From Hevea brasiliensis (taxonomy: Eukaryota > Streptophyta > Magnoliopsida > Malpighiales > Euphorbiaceae): 64,000 bases of DNA. A program made the position numbers and the translations under genes. The stretch's first letter is position 1; each line of letters starts with the position of its first letter. The DNA is taken from contig NC_079505.1 in the NCBI RefSeq assembly GCF_030052815.1, positions 69,338,324 through 69,402,323 on the forward strand. Reading direction: 5' to 3'. Under the pieces are notes generated by a model that worked only from the letters and a program-made list of their open reading frames with translations, did not search any database and was not told the origin of the DNA. Shown here one piece after another: positions 1 through 11,098 of this stretch.

Positions 1-24
1 GTTACAACCTTAGAGTGATCCATA

Positions 25-1800
25 ATGGCTGGTTCATCTAGCAATACTGCCGGTATACCCGCACCATTAGCTGAAGGCTACTCAATCACTAGACCACTAC
101 TCTTCAATGGCACTAATTATTCATTTTGGAAAGTAAGAATGAGAAATTTCATACAATCTGTAGATATTGATGCATGGAGAATTATTAAAAATGGTCCACA
201 TGTTCCTCAAAAGAATGGTCCAGGAACTACAAAAGTTCCAAAACATGAAGATGAATATGATGACAATGATTGGAAGAAAATTTCTATAAATGCTAAAGCT
301 ATTAATATTTTGCATTGCTCACTTGACCTTAATGAATACAATCGTGTTTCAGGATGTCAATCTGCTAAGGAAATTTGGGATAAGCTTGAAGTTACTTATG
401 AAGGAACTGATGTCGTCAAAGAGTCCAAAGCAAACCTCCTTATCCGAGATTATAAGCTGTTTGAAATGAGGCTAGGAGAATCAATTGCGGATATGAGTAC
501 CAGGTTTACTAATCTTGTAAATCTTCTCAAAGCGCTTGGTAAAAGATTTAAGGAAGCTGAACTTGTGAAGAAAATTCTTAGATCACTTCCAAAATCTTGG
601 GAAGCAAAGACTACAGTTATCCAAGATACCAAGGATTTTAAAACATTCACTTATGATGAACTCATTGGATCTCTCATTGCACATGAGATGGTATACAAGA
701 AAGATGAAGTTGAAAATGAGCAGAAAAAGAAGAAAAACATTGCTCTCAAGTCAAACATAGATGAAAATAAGAAGAAAGGAGTTGCATTCAAAGCTGATTC
801 TAGTGACAACTCAAGTGCTTCAAGTGAAGATGATGATGAAATGGCTATGCTTGCAAGAAAATTTAAAAGAGCTTTCAAGAAGGGAGGAAGCAAATACAAG
901 AAATTCTTGAAAAAGTATACTCTCAAGGATAAACATTTCAGAGATTCAAAAGAAGAAATTGTATGTTATGAGTGTCACAAACCTGGACATATCAAGCCCA
1001 AATGTCCATTACTCAAAAAGAAGAAAGGAAAAGAAGATAGGAGCAAGAAAGCTATAAAAGTAGTATGGAGCAACAGTGAAGAATCTTCAAATGATGAATC
1101 AAGTGACAAAGAGACTGCTCTTCTTTGTATGATGGCACTTGAAGAGAAAGTCGAGAGTTCACAAAAGGAAGAAGAAAGTGACAATGAGGTAAATTCTTAT
1201 GAATCTCCTAATGTAGAAGAACTTGAACTTGCATTTGCTAGAGTATATGATGAGTATAGAAGTTACAAGAGAAAATGCACTAAAATGAATTTAGAGATTG
1301 AATCATTGAGATCACAAAATATTGTCATGTCCAATGTGTATAAAGAAAATGAATTTTACAAAGGACAAATTGCCTTGTTTAAAGAACTAGATTTAGAATT
1401 GAAAATCTCAAAAGAAACATGTGAAATGCTCATTGAGAAAAATAAAGTTCTTGAAGCCAAAGTAGAGTCTTTGACAAATGATTTGGCAAAATTTACAAAA
1501 GGAAAAGAAACTCTAGATGTACTTCTTAGAAACCAAAGAATTTCAAATGAGAAATATAGAATTGGTTTTGATGGTTTCATGAACTATGACAAGTACAAGA
1601 ATTATTTCATTAAAGCATCTACATCCTCTTTGCCTAATGTTACATGTTATTATTGCAATAAAAGAGGTCATATGATTAGTTCTTGTGCACTTAGGAAAGG
1701 TCATCTTAAGGTAAAGAAGGTATGGGTATCAAAGGGAACCTTACCTAAGGTCACTAACCCCCAAGGACCCAAAGTTGCTTGGGCACCTAAAGCTCAGTGA
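25..1800 (+). CDS. gag: Copia gag polyprotein with two CCHC zinc knuckles
   Basis: This is an open 591-codon frame. Residues about 25-60 look like the DUF4219 N-terminal gag segment, with the phrase FNGTNYSFWKVRMRNF. Residues about 80-225 look like the UBN2/gag capsid domain, containing AKEIWDKLEVTYEGT. A CCHC knuckle lies at C314, C317, H322 and C327, and a second at C541, C544, H549 and C554. Between them is a Lys/Glu-rich stretch (about 395-510) likely to form coiled coil. Gag packages element RNA in the virus-like particle. The frame ends at TGA 1798-1800, and pol continues one frame away. The ATG at 25 is the first in frame and gives the expected MAG start. This is the only coding part of the element that is fully open. 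Confidence 0.88.
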   Translation: MAGSSSNTAGIPAPLAEGYSITRPLLFNGTNYSFWKVRMRNFIQSVDIDAWRIIKNGPHVPQKNGPGTTKVPKHEDEYDDNDWKKISINAKAINILHCSLDLNEYNRVSGCQSAKEIWDKLEVTYEGTDVVKESKANLLIRDYKLFEMRLGESIADMSTRFTNLVNLLKALGKRFKEAELVKKILRSLPKSWEAKTTVIQDTKDFKTFTYDELIGSLIAHEMVYKKDEVENEQKKKKNIALKSNIDENKKKGVAFKADSSDNSSASSEDDDEMAMLARKFKRAFKKGGSKYKKFLKKYTLKDKHFRDSKEEIVCYECHKPGHIKPKCPLLKKKKGKEDRSKKAIKVVWSNSEESSNDESSDKETALLCMMALEEKVESSQKEEESDNEVNSYESPNVEELELAFARVYDEYRSYKRKCTKMNLEIESLRSQNIVMSNVYKENEFYKGQIALFKELDLELKISKETCEMLIEKNKVLEAKVESLTNDLAKFTKGKETLDVLLRNQRISNEKYRIGFDGFMNYDKYKNYFIKASTSSLPNVTCYYCNKRGHMISSCALRKGHLKVKKVWVSKGTLPKVTNPQGPKVAWAPKAQ

Positions 1801-1811
1801 TTAAATTTCAG

Positions 1812-4800
1812 GTTTGTTTCAAAGGGATGAAGGAAAGTGATAAATAGTATATAGATAGTGGCTGTTCAAAGCACATGACTGGTGAAAAGGACAAGTTTTC
1901 AGAAATTACAATGAAAGATGGAGGATATGTAAAATTTGGAGATAAAGGGAAAGGAAAAATAATTGGAAATGGCACAATTGGAACCAAACCTTATATTGAA
2001 GATGTATCGCTTGTTGAAGGTTTGAAATACAACTTGCTAAGTGTAAGCCAACTGTGTGATAAAGGTTTTGAGGTAAAGTTTACTTCTTCTCTATGTACAA
2101 TCAATAACTTAGATAATGACACATTGTTCATTGCAAATAGATCAAATAATGTTTACTTGCTTGACATGAATAATTTTGAAACTAATCATGATACATGTCT
2201 AGTATCTCTTGATAACTCTAGTTATTTGTGGCATAGAAGACTGGGTCATGCAAGCATGCATACACTCTCAAAATTGTCTAAGAAAGAACTTGTTAATGGT
2301 CTTCCTAAGATTAATTATGAAAATGAATTTCAATGTAGAGCATGTGCACTAGGAAAGCATACAAGAGCATCTTTTAAATCTAAAAATATTGTGTCAACCA
2401 CTAGGCCATTAGAATTGCTTCATCTTGATTTGTTTGGACCTGTAACTCCTACTAGTCTTGGTGGAAAGTCATATGCTTTAGTTATTGTTGATGACTATTC
2501 AAGATATACATGGACATTTTTCCTTGCTCACAAAGATGAAACTTTTGAAAAATTCACCTCATTTAGTAAAATGGTTCAAAATGAAAAAGGCTTTTGCATC
2601 TCATCTATAAGAAGTGACCATGGAACTGAATTTGAAAATCATTTATTTGAGAAATATTATGATAAACATGGAATCAATCATAATTTTTTAGCTCTTAGAA
2701 CTCCACAACAAAATGGAGTTATAGAAAGGAAAAATAGGACTTTGCAAGAAATGACTAGAACTATGTTGAGTGAAAATAATTTGCCAAAGTACTTTTGGGC
2801 TAAGCTATTAATACATCTTGTTATGTGTTGAATAGAGTTTTGATTAGACCAATTTTGAAAAAGACCCCCTATGAGCTGTGGAAAGGAAGAAAACCAAATA
2901 TCTCATATTTCAAAGCATTTGGTTGTAAGTGCTATATTTTAAATAACAAGAAGGATAACTTGAAGAAATTTGATGCTAAATCCGATGAAGGAATCTTTCT
3001 TGGGTATTCAACAAAGAGTAAAGCATATAGAGTGTTCAATAGAAGGACTTTGGTTATTGATGAAACTATTCATGTTTTGTTTGATGAGACTAACCCTTCT
3101 ATCAGAAGGAAAAATGTTTGTGATGATAATAATGAGCAGGTTTTTGGAAAAGAAAATATAATATCAAGTCAAGAAATGGAACAAATTGATGACAAAGATG
3201 AAGAAACTCAAGGAGAAACTACAATAGATGTCCATGATGCCAATGAAGATCAAATCAATGAAGAAATGCCGAATTTGGAAGAATTACAAGTAAATGAGCC
3301 TCAACATGAAGATTTACCTAAAGAATGGAGATTCCATAGAAATCATCCCCAAGAAGACATTATTGATGATCCATCTCAGAGGATGATGACTAGAGCACAA
3401 TTGAGAAGATATTTTGGTAATGTTGCTTTTGTTTCACAAATTGAACCTAAATGTTTTGAAGATGCTCAAAATGATGAAAGTTGGATTCTTGCTATGCAAG
3501 AAGAACTAAATCAATTTGAGATAAATAAAGTTTGGAATTTAGTGCCTAAGCCAAAAGATCATTCAATTATTGGTACTAAATGGGTTTTTAGAAACAAAAT
3601 GGATGAAAAAGACAATGTTGTTAGGAACAAAGCTAGACTAGTGGCTCAAGGCTATAACCAAGAGGAAGGGATTGATTTTGATGAAACCTTTGCTCCGGTT
3701 GCTAGAATTGAAGCTATTAGAATGTTGTGTGCCTTTGCATGTTACAAGGACTTTATGCTTTATCAAATGGATGTCAAGAGTGCATTTTTAAATGGTTATA
3801 TTGATGAGGAAGTGTATGTTGCACAACCTCTAGGCTTTGAAAATCATGAGCATCCAAATCATGTTTATAAACTTACTAAAGCTTTATATGGTTTAAAACA
3901 AGCTCCTAGAGCATGGTATGAAAGGCTTAGTAAATTCCTTTTATAAAATGATTTTCAAAGTGGCAAAGTGGATACAACACTTTTTGTTAAGAAACATCAT
4001 AATGATATGCTCATTGTGCAAATTTATGTTGATGATATAATTTTTGGTGCTACTAACGAATCTCTTTGCAAGAAATTTTCTAAGATTATGCAGAATGAAT
4101 TTGAAATGAGCATGATGGGTGAGCTCACATTCTTCCTTGGACTTCAAATTAAGCAAATGAAAGATGGCATCTTCATAAATCAATCAAAGTATATCAAGGA
4201 CATGCTAAAGAAATTTAAAATGGAAGATTTGAAGAGCATGAGCACTCCTATGAGTTCAACAATTAAAATGGACAATGATGAAAAAGGTAAAGAAGTAGAT
4301 ACCAAGCTTTATAGAGGTATGATTGGCTCTCTATTGTATCTTACTGCATCTAGACCAGACATACACTTTAGTGTTTGCTTGTGTGCAAAATTTCAATCAT
4401 GTCCAAAAGAATCCCATCTAAGTGCAGTTAAAAGGATCTTTAGATATCTCATTGGCACATATTCAATTGGTTTATGGTATCCAAAATGTGAATCATTTAA
4501 TCTTGTTGGTTATAGTGATTCTGATTTTGCTGGAAGTAGATTGGATAGAAAAAGTACTTCAGGTACTTGTCAATTTCTTGGTCTTGCACTAGTTTCTTGG
4601 CACAGTAAGAAACAAACTTCAGTAGCTTTATCTACAATGGTGGCGAGAATATATAGCTGCTGGTAGTTGTGTTGCTCAAATCTTATGGATGAAACAACAA
4701 TTGGAAGATTTTGGTTTAAAATATAATCTTGTTCCAATTAGGTGTGACAACACAAGTGCCATAAACTTGATCAAAAATCCAGTCCAACATTCAAGAACAA

Positions 4801-4973
4801 AACATATTGAGATCAGACATCATTTTATTAGAGATCATGTTCAAAATGGAAATATCAAAATAGAGTTTGTTGCCTCTGAAAATCAACTTGCTGACATTTT
4901 TACAAAACCACTTAGTGAAGAAACCTTTTGTATAATTAGAAGGGAAATTGGTATGTGTGAACCACTTACTTGA
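1812..4973 (+). pseudogene. pol: Copia pol (protease-integrase-RT-RNase H), broken
   Basis: The protease motif YIDSGC is at 1848-1865. It is followed by the GAG-pre-integrase motif LWHRRLGHAS (about 2227-2256) and the integrase core with LHLDLFGPV and VDDYSRYTW (2419-2515). The RT has KARLVAQGY and [11 protein letters not shown] (about 3632-3797) and the catalytic YVDDI at 4027-4041. RNase H ends in HIEIRHHFIRD and QLADIFTKPL. Breaks seen are TAG at 1845-1847 where the family has Trp, a one-base loss near 2801-2803, TAA at 3944-3946 where Glu is usual, and a one-base gain near 4643. The reading frames on either side of each break match the family, so these are decay events and not domain limits. 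Pol lies in a different frame from gag (gag codons start at positions 1 mod 3, pol at 0 mod 3), which may have been a programmed arrangement. Confidence 0.9.
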
Positions 4974-5584
4974 AGTTTAAGTCATAATAATTTCATGTTT
5001 TTACATTTTGTTTAATGTGTGTGTGATCTGCTGTAATATAAGTTTGCTAAGAAATCTTTAAAGAATATTAGCTAACTTGTTTGTGTACTCGTGAAATTAG
5101 TTTACTAAGTTGTATGCTAATATTGTGTGACTAAAATTAGTTTGCTATATCGTATACTGTTCAAATCTCAAACCAAAAGGTGATTGTGCTTAAAATTCTC
5201 TGCGTGTCCAGCAATGCATTTATCTTTTCACATTTGATATCACATTCTCAGTGCTGTGTTAGACATGTAGAATTATTTATTTGTGCATATAGAGATAGAT
5301 AGACTTGTTTGAAAAAAAAAAAAAAGGAAAAGAAAACAGGTTCAGAGAAAGTACACTGGAATAGAAAAGCGCGGGACTCAAGAGGACTTAAATCCTCTGC
5401 CACATGAAACCGTCAACCTCTCTCCTCTGCATTGGTTCACGACACCATACCTCTAAAACAAACCCATTTTCTTTCTGGCAACATTTACCCAAACCCATCA
5501 GACCTCTCGTCTCTCCTTTCTTCTCCACTCCTTACACACCGAAAAACCAGTGTTCAAATTCACTATTTTTTTTTTCTCTCGTCA
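4974..5584 (+). other. Non-coding spacer between pol and the extra ORF of the copia element
   Basis: No credible frame is present. It holds repeated GTTTGCTA-like words (for example around 5040-5150) that recur in the 3' LTR upstream of its TATA box, an A-run at 5311-5324 and a pyrimidine-rich stretch just before the ATG at 5585. Such spacers are usual between pol and the additional ORF of Sireviruses. The extra ORF would need a subgenomic or spliced message or internal initiation; no clear splice acceptor AG sits directly before the ATG. Confidence 0.6.
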
Positions 5585-6307
5585 ATGGCTCATGCTAAAC
5601 GGAAGTCTCCTGTTGCTGCGGCTACTTCGTCTTCCTCATCAACCTCCGACGACATCCCTGTCGCCACATTATGAAAGAAATTGAGGGGAAAGAAGAAATT
5701 ACCTGAATCGAAATCAACCAGTGCCTCTTCCGACCCATCCAAGGCTGTCGAACCCACTGCATCGGCACCAGAAAAGAAAAAGAAGCGACAAATGCGAGGG
5801 ATTGGTACCCAACGCAAAAATGGGGCTGCCCAATCTTCGGGCTCAGTGGATAAAGCACTGTTAGATTGCAAATTTATCAAATGGGAGTACTTTAATCAGG
5901 TAAACTTTCAATTCAAAGAGCTTTTTGAGTTTCAAGGATGGATGGATGTGTGTGAATGTACAAATGGGTATTACCCTAGGCTTGTTCAAGATTTCTATAG
6001 GACTTTAAGAATAGTTGATGATGAGGACAAATTTGAGGTGATTTTGAATGACAGTGTATATGGTGTCTCTGTTGAATTGATAGCTACGGCTTTAAACTTG
6101 CCTAATGATGGAAATAAAATTTCCACACATAAGGATGTTGCTAGGGTGGCAGGCTTTAATTTGGTTGAGTTTGAAAACGAAGTATTCCCTGCTAACACTG
6201 CCACAAATGAAAAGTCTACTAGCACAAAAGCTTTTCAACATATCAAAATCATTCACAGTATGGTGAACTACATTTTCTGTCCTAAATCTGGTAGCTATGG
6301 TTATTTG
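5585..6307 (+). pseudogene. Sirevirus extra (env-like) ORF, 5' half, cut by the gypsy insertion
   Basis: The frame starts at ATG 5585 with a basic, Ser/Thr-rich N-terminus (MAHAKRKSPV) and runs to the insertion point. An in-frame TGA lies at 5672-5674, after which the same frame stays open. The region around 5860-6300 (KWEYFNQVNFQFKELFEFQGW onward in the same frame) resembles the 'putative plant transposon protein' domain found in the additional ORF of Sirevirus-like elements. Its role there is unknown. The last codon, TTG 6305-6307, lies in the target-site duplication, and the frame resumes at 18082 with no shift. Shorter frames in this stretch that start elsewhere are shadows. Confidence 0.8.
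6303..6307. repeat. Target-site duplication, left copy (atttg)
   Basis: The five bases atttg immediately precede the left LTR terminus and are repeated exactly at 18077-18081 after the right LTR. Five base pairs is the usual duplication length for Ty3/gypsy integrases. Confidence 0.93.
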
Positions 6308-6873
6308 TGTCACATCTTACCCCTCTGTAAGGCATAACATGATCCCGTAGAATATTAATGAACTACCGAACTTCACCTACCGATAATTCATTAAGTACCC
6401 TACAAGGGATTTTAAAACAATTTTCTTACATTTTGGAAGTGGTGAGCATTTTGGTAGGAATTAAAAACCATTTATTCAAAGTTTAAATACTAGTGAAAAT
6501 TTTTGTCCTTTTAAATTTTATCGCAAATTTTATAAAAATTTTGACAGAGTTCCGTTTGTAATTGGAGAAAACAGTTCTTCAAATACCTAAAAAAAAATAC
6601 TTTCAAAAGTTTTTCACAACTCCCAACCTTCAATAAATCTCAATCAACTCAATTCAACGCACTTCAAAATAATTTCACAATACAAATCAAGATTTATCAT
6701 ATCAAAACATTTAATATATCCAATCACAAAGCATAAAGTAAGAAATTCATAAGTACAAATATTAATTTACAGAAGGAAATCCAAAAAAAATAATATTATT
6801 ACAATTTATTTACAACTGCTCAACTTACATTGATACATATAACATTTCTATATTACATCAAAATTATCTACAA

Positions 6874-7003
6874 GGGTATAAAATAATACCCGTACAAAAT
6901 GATCGATGTGGTCCACAATTCGATAGCAGCTCACTCTGCTACTTTCTCCTTGCTCTTATCTGCGATAGCAAAATAAGCTATCGCTGAGTATAAAAATACT
7001 CAG
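6874..7003. repeat. Three-hairpin cluster in the left gypsy LTR
   Basis: Perfect inverted repeats follow one another: gggtat/ataccc around a 6-nt spacer at 6874-6891; gcgatagc/gctatcgc around aaaataa at 6962-6984; ctgagtat/atactcag around aaaa at 6984-7003. The other LTR keeps all three (15193-15210, 15281-15303, 15304-15321), with one base pair lost at the junction of the last two. Confidence 0.75.
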
Positions 7004-8454
7004 TGAAGCACAATAAAAATTTAGAATGCAATACATAAATCATTCATTGGTGAAGCACAATTTAAATATTTCTCAAATTAACAATGCTCATAATAACACA
7101 ATTTAGTCAAACAATTTCATAAACACAGTGTTGCCAAAGTCATACACAACTTAAGCTATGACACAAAATTTCTGATCAATGCCGTGTTGTACACCACGAC
7201 AAAGCAATCTCAACCCCATTAATCGAAAAAAAATGAGGGAGGTGGCTAGCTAGCTAATGAGTACTCATCCGATCTCAACCTCAATTGGTAAACCAGAGAG
7301 GGAGGAAAATAAATAATCTCAACCCCATAAATGGAGGAGGAGTAATGTGATACTGTCATACTAAGTGTGAACATAAAATCAATTCAAAACAATTTATTCA
7401 AATAATTTATGAGAAATCTGATCAATTTCCAAAGTCACATTTACGATTATAAAATGACAACACAGTACATAATTAATCAAAGAAGTCAAATTTTTGAGAT
7501 TAAAATATTTAAACAATTATTATTGTGCACAAACCTGACGTGAGTTGCCTTTAGGCCTTGACTCGGTCTCTTCGAGTTTCCAAGTCTTTTTCAACTGAAA
7601 CACACAATTTCACAGTGTTTCAGTACCATAACTTAGCATAAATCCAAAAATAAATTTCACTTCATTTTTACCTAGCTTTAATGTACTAATTTCGATGTTC
7701 TCGAAGTTTTTGTGTTTCAGGTTACTATTTACTACACTATTCAAGTCAAATTGTTGACTTTTTAAGGCTTAATAGGTATGGGAACTCCAACTTCACCCAC
7801 ATATCACATTTTGGTCATTAAATTTGTTGGTTTTGGTTATTTTCTCAAAGCTTAAGTCCTTTTGGCCAAATTGTCAAATTTTCAGTTTTGGTGCTCCAAG
7901 TTGCACTGTTCTATTGGTCAATCTACTGTTGGAATTTGGCAAACCTTTCTTTATAGAAAATGTTCCTTATTATCTTAAGTTTATTCTCATTTTTGGATCA
8001 CCTCAATTGGAGTTTTGTAGCTCAAGTTATGGCCATTTGAACTAGGGCTGCCGGATTGGACACAACCCAGATTTTCTGGGCAATTCTGGTGCTGGCAGAT
8101 TTGAGTTACCAACTTGGGGTGGCCAAATGGCTTGGTTGCTGGCAGAATTTGGACTTGTGTTCTTCATGAAAATTTTAGGTCTATATCTCATCTAACCTCT
8201 GGTAAAAGTTCAGGTCATTTTGACCTGCCTAATTCGAGTTATGACCAAATGAACAAACACTGTTCATTTGGTCAGTTTGTACAGTGGCAGACTGCTCTTA
8301 TTCAACTTTGGTCAATTGGTTCACTAAGTTTTGGTCACTTTTTGGGCATGGTTCCTAAATGAAAATTGTGTCATTTTATGTCTATTTTCATCCTCAATTG
8401 GTACCATATCAATTGGACTTGTAAAATTTCAGTTTTGGTCCTTCAAAATTGACT

Positions 8455-8480
8455 TGGTCATGCTGCCAGCAGCATGACCA
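8455..8480. repeat. 11-bp-stem hairpin in gypsy LTR
   Basis: The arms tggtcatgctg and cagcatgacca surround the loop ccag. The same 26 bases occur unchanged at 16771-16796 in the other LTR. The arms contain the GGTCA/TGACC word that is over-represented nearby. Confidence 0.7.
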
Positions 8481-9741
8481 TTCACCCTCCGAATTTGGCT
8501 TCACTTCCAACAATTCAAACACAACTCATTTGGTCACAATTGACCATTTTTCACTTCACAATAGGTCAAACATGTCATTTACTCATTTCTTGCATTTTTG
8601 GTTCACAAACCCTAAGTCCCAAAACCTTAACTCACTTAATTGTTGCAATTAACTAAATTTAAAGCTCTCAACCATAATCAATCAACTAAATAAGGTTTTT
8701 AACTCATTCAAACCCATTAAATTCATGCAAATCATGGTCCCCTTCAAGCTGGCCGAAAATTCAATAGTGGTCCTTCCCCCATATTTTCATTTCATTTAAT
8801 TAATTCTAATCTCATTTCAACAACTAATTAGGCATTTAAAATGGAAAAATAACAAGTTAACATACTAACCTCAACTTAAACACCAAATCTTCAATTGTTC
8901 TCCTTCTTTCTTCTTCCCTTTTTGTTCTTAGGTTGAGATTACAAGTTCTAGTGAGGTTTTTGGGGAGTTATGAAGATTAAGTGGAGAAAATTAAGCTTAA
9001 GTGTAAGCTTAAATGGAGGACCATTTATGGAGGAAGTTGGGAGAAATGGGGCGGCACAAAGGAAGAAGAAAATGAGGTTTTTAATTTTTTTTTCTTTCTT
9101 TTATCTTTATCTTATGAAAGACCACAAAAAAAAATCAAATTAATTAATTTATTAATTAACACTTATGATGTCATGCATGATGTCATCACCTTTTTACTTT
9201 TTGATTTTCCTCTCTTTTTTTTTTTATTTTTTTCTATTATTTCTTTAATTTAATTCTCGATTCAGAAATTTTCTTTTCTCCGATTTTATTTGACAGTTAG
9301 GTCAGGAGTCAGCTCTCGGGGTCAATTGACCAAATTGCCCTCACGGCTCATCTGGTTTACAAATAATTCCATATTTCTTCCGGCTCCCTGACCTAATTAT
9401 TTGACTGGCTTAACAGTTCTTTTTTGTGATTTTCTCTTTTCCACTGTGTTCATAATGGTCCTAAGGACCGCAGCGTCACATTTTATGGTTCGAAATTTGA
9501 GTTTAAAATGACTTCGCAGTCGTTCCCGAGGAGATCACCCATCGCTGTGACTCTCGGCTCGTTTAACTTCTTATGTTCTATTTTTCTTATTTATACTTAA
9601 CTAATTGAACATTACTAATTATTTGTGTTTATGGTTTCTCTAGTTGTCTTAAGTATGGTTCTAATCCCCTTAATTGTCCGGACCGACACTGGTCACCGGA
9701 ACAGTGAAATCTACCAGGCTATGCAAACGGGGGTGTTACAA

Positions 9742-9754
9742 TTCTTCCCCCCTT
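9742..9754 (-). other. Gypsy polypurine tract
   Basis: On the minus strand this reads AAGGGGGGAAGAA, directly before the 3' LTR that starts at 9740. This is the expected site and composition for plus-strand DNA priming. Confidence 0.85.
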
Positions 9755-9787
9755 AAAATAAATTTCGTCTCGAAATTTTACCTGGTA

Positions 9788-11098
9788 TCAATCTCTGAAC
9801 AGTTGTGGGTGTTGTCTCCTCATGTCCTCCTCTCGTTCCCAAGTAGCTTCTTGGCCCGAATGATGGTTCCACAGCACTTTTACCAATGGTATCTGCTTGT
9901 TCGGTAGCTGCTTCACCTCATAAGCCAGAATCTTTATGGGTTCTTCCTCATATGTGAGGTCTGGATTTACTTCAATTTCTTCTACTGGTAGTACATGAGA
10001 TGGGTCTGATTGATACCTCCTCAACATAGACACATGGAAGACATTATGTATCTTTTCCAACTCTGGAGGTAGTGCCAAACGATAAGCTAAAGGACCCACT
10101 CTTTCCAATACCTCATATGGCCCGATAAAACGAGAACTTAGTTTCCCCTTTCTGCCGAATCTCATAATCCTCTTCCAAGGAGAAACTTTGAGGAACACTT
10201 TCTCACCCACTGCATACTCAATATCCCTTCTTTTCAAATCAATATAGGACTTCTGACGGTCTGATGCAGCTTTAAGTCGACCTCTGATCACCCTGATTTT
10301 CTCTTCAGTCTGTTGAACAATTTCAGGTCCAATCATTTTTCTTTCACCCACGTCACCCCAACACAACGGGGTTCTACATTTTCTGCCATACAAGGCTTCA
10401 TATGGAGGCATCCCAATGCTTGATTGGCAGCTGTTGTTGTAAGCAAACTCAATCAAAGGCAAGTGTGTATCCCAACTACCCTCAAACTCAATCACACAAG
10501 CCCGTAGCATGTCCTCCAAGATTTGAATTACCCTCTCAGACTGGCCATCTGTCTGTGGGTGGAATGCAGTACTGAAGTTCAATCTAGTTCCTAGGGCTCT
10601 TGAAGACTACCCCAGAATCTAGAAGTGAACCTAGGATCTCTGTCTGATACAATAGATACTGGCACTCCATGAAGTCTCACAATCTCATCGATGTACAACC
10701 TGGCCAATCTGTCTAAACTGTAGTCCATTTGGACTGGCAGAAAATGAGCAGACTTAGTCAGTCTGTCAACAATGACCCATACTGCATCATGACTCTTCTG
10801 TGTCCTCGGAAGTCCCATTACAAAATCCATAGTTATTCTTTCCCATTTCCATTCTGGCACTGACAGTGAATGTAACAACCCAGTTGGTAGGTACTTAATG
10901 CTCTGCCTTTACTTGCTGACAAGTCAGGCATTTGGATACAAACTCTGCCACATCTCTTTTTGAACCCATCCACCAGTAATGCTCCTTTAGCCCTCTATAC
11001 ATTTTTGTACCACCAGGGTGCATAGCAAAAGGAGACTCATGTGCTTCCTTCAAAATAATCTGCCTCAAATCAACATCATTAGGAACACACATTCTGCC
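9788..11098 (-). pseudogene. Gypsy integrase with C-terminal chromodomain, broken
   Basis: In element order, the stretch 11092-10895 holds the zinc-binding integrase N-terminus (the GTKMYRGLKEHYWW segment, then [11 protein letters not shown]). The stretch 10878-10591 holds the catalytic core start ([15 protein letters not shown], then [14 protein letters not shown]). The stretch 10582-9788 holds the core end (NFSTAFHPQTDGQSERVIQ), the GPYEVL segment and a chromodomain-like tail (YEVKQLPNKQIPLVKVLW). The frames are separated by TAA 10895-10897 plus a shift near 10885-10895, and by a one-base loss near 10597-10605. Integrase inserts the element's DNA; chromodomains direct chromoviruses towards modified histones (family knowledge). 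The frame ends at 9788, 34 bases before the PPT. Confidence 0.88.

Larger units (their letters stand above)
6308..9740 (-). repeat. Gypsy LTR (3' LTR in element orientation), 3433 bp
   Basis: It begins tgtcacatcttacccc and ends gggggtgttaca on the + strand and aligns along its whole length with 14627-18076. It is bounded by the target duplication on the left and the PPT on the right. Inside are three short perfect hairpins (6874-6891, 6962-6984, 6984-7003), an 11-bp-stem hairpin at 8455-8480, and at least 13 GGTCA/TGACC words between about 7812 and 8570. Small open frames within it are non-coding. Confidence 0.95.
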
